Source of the DNA: CAITWF01 sp038231575
GTDB lineage: Bacteria; Verrucomicrobiota; Verrucomicrobiia; Opitutales; Opitutaceae
DNA length: 64,000 nt
Direction of reading: 5' to 3'
Assembly (NCBI GenBank): GCA_038231575.1
Contig: JBBRLB010000004.1
Coordinates: 1 to 64,000 of the forward strand
Part shown: in pieces, positions 62,345 to 64,000 of the stretch
How positions within the stretch are numbered: the first letter of the stretch is position 1
Layout: every line of letters begins with the position of its first letter
Made by a program: the position numbers and the translations under genes
The notes under the pieces: generated by a model
Databases searched by the model: none
Told to the model about the DNA's origin: nothing
The model's input: only the letters and a program-made list of their open reading frames with translations

Positions 62345-63678
62345 AGACCTGGTCCCTGCGCGCGCAGCTCACGTTTTGGTCCGCGCTCATCACGGCGTTC
62401 ACGCTGGTGATCTTCGGCCTGCTGGCGGCGGCGACGCTCTACGGCGAGCAAATCGAGGAGGTGGATCGCCATCTCGCGGCCAACGCCAAGGAGTTTGTGG
62501 CCCACGCCGCGCAGAAAAATTCCACCGAACTCGCCGAACTCATCCGGCACGACGACGAGCCGCATTTCGGCTTCGCGTTCTTCACCGACGACCGCGTGGT
62601 GGGCGGCGAGCCCCGGGCGCTGGTCGAGCGGCTCGTGAACCGCACTCCGCGGAAAAAATTCACCACGCTCCGGCTCGACGACAAATTTCTCCGCCTCGGT
62701 TATTTTCCCGCGGGCGAAAATCGCGCCCTGCTCGTGGCCATCGATCTCGGGCATGTCATCCATTCGGTCTTCGAGCTCGGGCGCGCCTACCTGCTCGCGC
62801 TGCCGGTCGTGTTGATTATCATCGCCGCCGGCAGTTGGTGGATGGCGCGCCGGGCGCTCGCGCCCATCGTCGCCATCACCGCGGCCGCCGGCGCCGTCAC
62901 GGCCGACAAGCTCTCAACGCGGCTGCCCGCGCCCCCGGCCCGGGACGAAATCGCGCGGCTCACCTCCGTCCTCAACGACATGTTCGACCGCCTCGAGCGG
63001 AGCTTCGAGCAGGCCCGCCGCTTCAGCGCCGACGCCTCGCACGAGCTGCGCACGCCGCTCACGATCCTGCGCGGCGAGATCGAAGGTGCGTTGCACGCCG
63101 GCGGCGGCACGGACCAGGAAAAAACCCTCGTGAGTTTGCTTGAGCAGGTCGGCGGCCTGCAAAAAATCGCCGATAATCTCCTGCTGCTTTCGCGGTTCGA
63201 CGCGGGGAGAAATCCGGTGCTGCTCGCGCCGCTCGATTTCACCGCGCTCGTCGCCGATACCGTCGAGGACGCCGAGTTGCTCGCGGCGCCCGCGGGCCTG
63301 AAGGTTTCCGCTGATCTCGCGCCCAACGTGCGCGTCGCGGGCGATTCCGTGCTGTTGCGCCGCCTGTTGCTCAACCTCGTCGACAACGCCGTGCGCTACA
63401 ACCGGCCCGGCGGCGAGGTGCGGCTCTCGCTGCACCGGGAAAATTCCACTGCGGTGCTCGCACTTGCGAACACCGGCCCCGGCATCCCGGCGGAGCGCAA
63501 CGGCGAACTCTTCCAGCGCTTCTTCCGCCTCGCCGCCGATCGCAACCGCGCCACCGGCGGCAGCGGCCTCGGCCTCAGCCTCTGCCGCGAAATCGCGGCC
63601 GCCCACAGCGGCCGCATCACCCTCGCCCGCAACGAAGCCGACTATACGGAGTTCGCCGTGACGCTGCCAGCGGAGTGA
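62341..63678 (+). CDS. Two-component sensor histidine kinase
   Basis: A 445-residue membrane kinase. Two membrane helices (about 12-33 and 149-169) flank a periplasmic sensor of about 115 residues. A HAMP-like linker precedes HisKA with His234 (DASHELRTPL) and an HATPase domain (LVDNAVRYN, NTGPGI and GSGLGLSL). Conserved catalytic boxes are all present. It overlaps the regulator gene by four bases, so the two are a cognate pair. Confidence 0.94.
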   Translation: MKTWSLRAQLTFWSALITAFTLVIFGLLAAATLYGEQIEEVDRHLAANAKEFVAHAAQKNSTELAELIRHDDEPHFGFAFFTDDRVVGGEPRALVERLVNRTPRKKFTTLRLDDKFLRLGYFPAGENRALLVAIDLGHVIHSVFELGRAYLLALPVVLIIIAAGSWWMARRALAPIVAITAAAGAVTADKLSTRLPAPPARDEIARLTSVLNDMFDRLERSFEQARRFSADASHELRTPLTILRGEIEGALHAGGGTDQEKTLVSLLEQVGGLQKIADNLLLLSRFDAGRNPVLLAPLDFTALVADTVEDAELLAAPAGLKVSADLAPNVRVAGDSVLLRRLLLNLVDNAVRYNRPGGEVRLSLHRENSTAVLALANTGPGIPAERNGELFQRFFRLAADRNRATGGSGLGLSLCREIAAAHSGRITLARNEADYTEFAVTLPAE

Positions 63679-63746
63679 GTTGGCGCACCGCGCTTTCTTG
63701 GGGGACGCGGCGAGGGCGCCGCGCCTCCCACTCGATCCCGTCAAGC

Positions 63747-64000
63747 TCAGTTGCTGCGTCTCGCCGTCGCGAGCGACTGCACCAGCTCCTCGAGATCGGC
63801 ATCGCTCCAAGGTTCGTCGCGCTTCGCGGTTTCGACCCGCGCCTCGGTCACGGTCGCGACCGTCACCGGATCCGCGTCCTGGCCCCACGAGCGCCGGATG
63901 AACGTGAGCACGCCGGCAATCGCCTCGTCGTTGAGCGCCGCTTTCCACGGTGGCATGATCAAATTCTCCTGCGATTTTCCGCAGAGCACGATGCGCGCGA
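63747..64000 (-). CDS. Cytochrome c-type protein, C-terminal fragment (cut by window edge)
   Basis: The open frame enters at the right edge and ends at 63747; 83 residues are visible. IMPPWKAALNDEAIAGVLTFIRRSWG is the C-terminal helix of a class I cytochrome c, with the axial Met in MPPW. The heme CxxCH would lie outside the window. The C-terminal tail beyond it (about 45 residues, ending SLATARRSN) is an extension. Function cannot be judged from this fragment; convergent with the kinase gene. Confidence 0.75.
   Translation of the reverse strand, partial: ARIVLCGKSQENLIMPPWKAALNDEAIAGVLTFIRRSWGQDADPVTVATVTEARVETAKRDEPWSDADLEELVQSLATARRSN

Overview
The window is a very GC-rich, gene-dense bacterial chromosome segment of about 64 kb. 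It has many Tat or Sec signal peptides, few clear Shine-Dalgarno sites and frequent 4-bp ATGA/GTGA gene overlaps. Several secreted beta-propeller/cytochrome c proteins are of the kind typical of the Planctomycetes-Verrucomicrobia group. With the verrucomicrobial-looking secreted proteins, an Opitutaceae-like verrucomicrobium is my best guess; this is inferred from gene content, not from a marker gene. I saw no rRNA, tRNA, phage, IS transposase or CRISPR array.

Layout. 1-10.1 kb: a partial Tat-exported Gfo/Idh/MocA oxidoreductase, a propeller-cytochrome c pair, a Tat metallophosphoesterase, an orphan duplicated ABC-type permease, a secreted S51 (cyanophycinase-like) peptidase and a redoxin/cytochrome c/copper-monooxygenase fusion. 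10.2-15.1 kb: a Phd/PIN toxin-antitoxin pair flanked by copies of the 3' end of a cupin gene, a periplasmic-binding-domain histidine kinase and a three-repeat protein of unknown function. 15.2-23.2 kb: a second propeller-cytochrome, an S41 peptidase, a TonB-dependent receptor and MsrP/MsrQ (periplasmic methionine sulfoxide repair). 23-30 kb: alpha/beta hydrolase, RsuA, YhbY, a PQQ-type propeller, a threonine-dehydratase-like enzyme, a 21-codon ORF with a terminator, and RsgA. 30-39 kb: an overlapping amidohydrolase / hybrid two-component kinase / LuxR regulator operon, then a large secreted protein. 39-45 kb: a GYF-RDD membrane protein and two tandem TIR / TolB-like / TPR transmembrane proteins. 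45-48 kb: a bufferin-type RiPP metallophore operon (DoxX, BufC, MNIO BufB, BufA). 48-64 kb: a D-2-hydroxyacid dehydrogenase, a DUF2339/DUF3999 pair, a YbaY-like lipoprotein with an agarase-like protein, a 1144-residue propeller-HEAT-cytochrome, a PepSY / OmpR regulator / kinase operon and a partial cytochrome c.

The genes point to an envelope-centred, respiratory, polymer-using life style: periplasmic dehydrogenases feeding cytochromes, outer-membrane uptake, periplasmic oxidative repair, metal buffering, and several membrane sensors.

The most unusual content is non-coding or mosaic. One family of palindromic intergenic elements has four copies (24.3, 28.6, 45.7 and 57.4 kb), and a second has two copies (22.4 and 47.8 kb). 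Two different palindromes sit in frame inside coding genes (histidine kinase at 34.8 kb, TIR protein at 43.3 kb). Two near-identical 16-bp operator-like palindromes (27.5 and 36.7 kb) could be sites of the local LuxR-type regulator. The tandem TIR proteins, with a predicted cytoplasmic TIR domain and a periplasmic sensor-like half, are the best candidate for an undescribed system.
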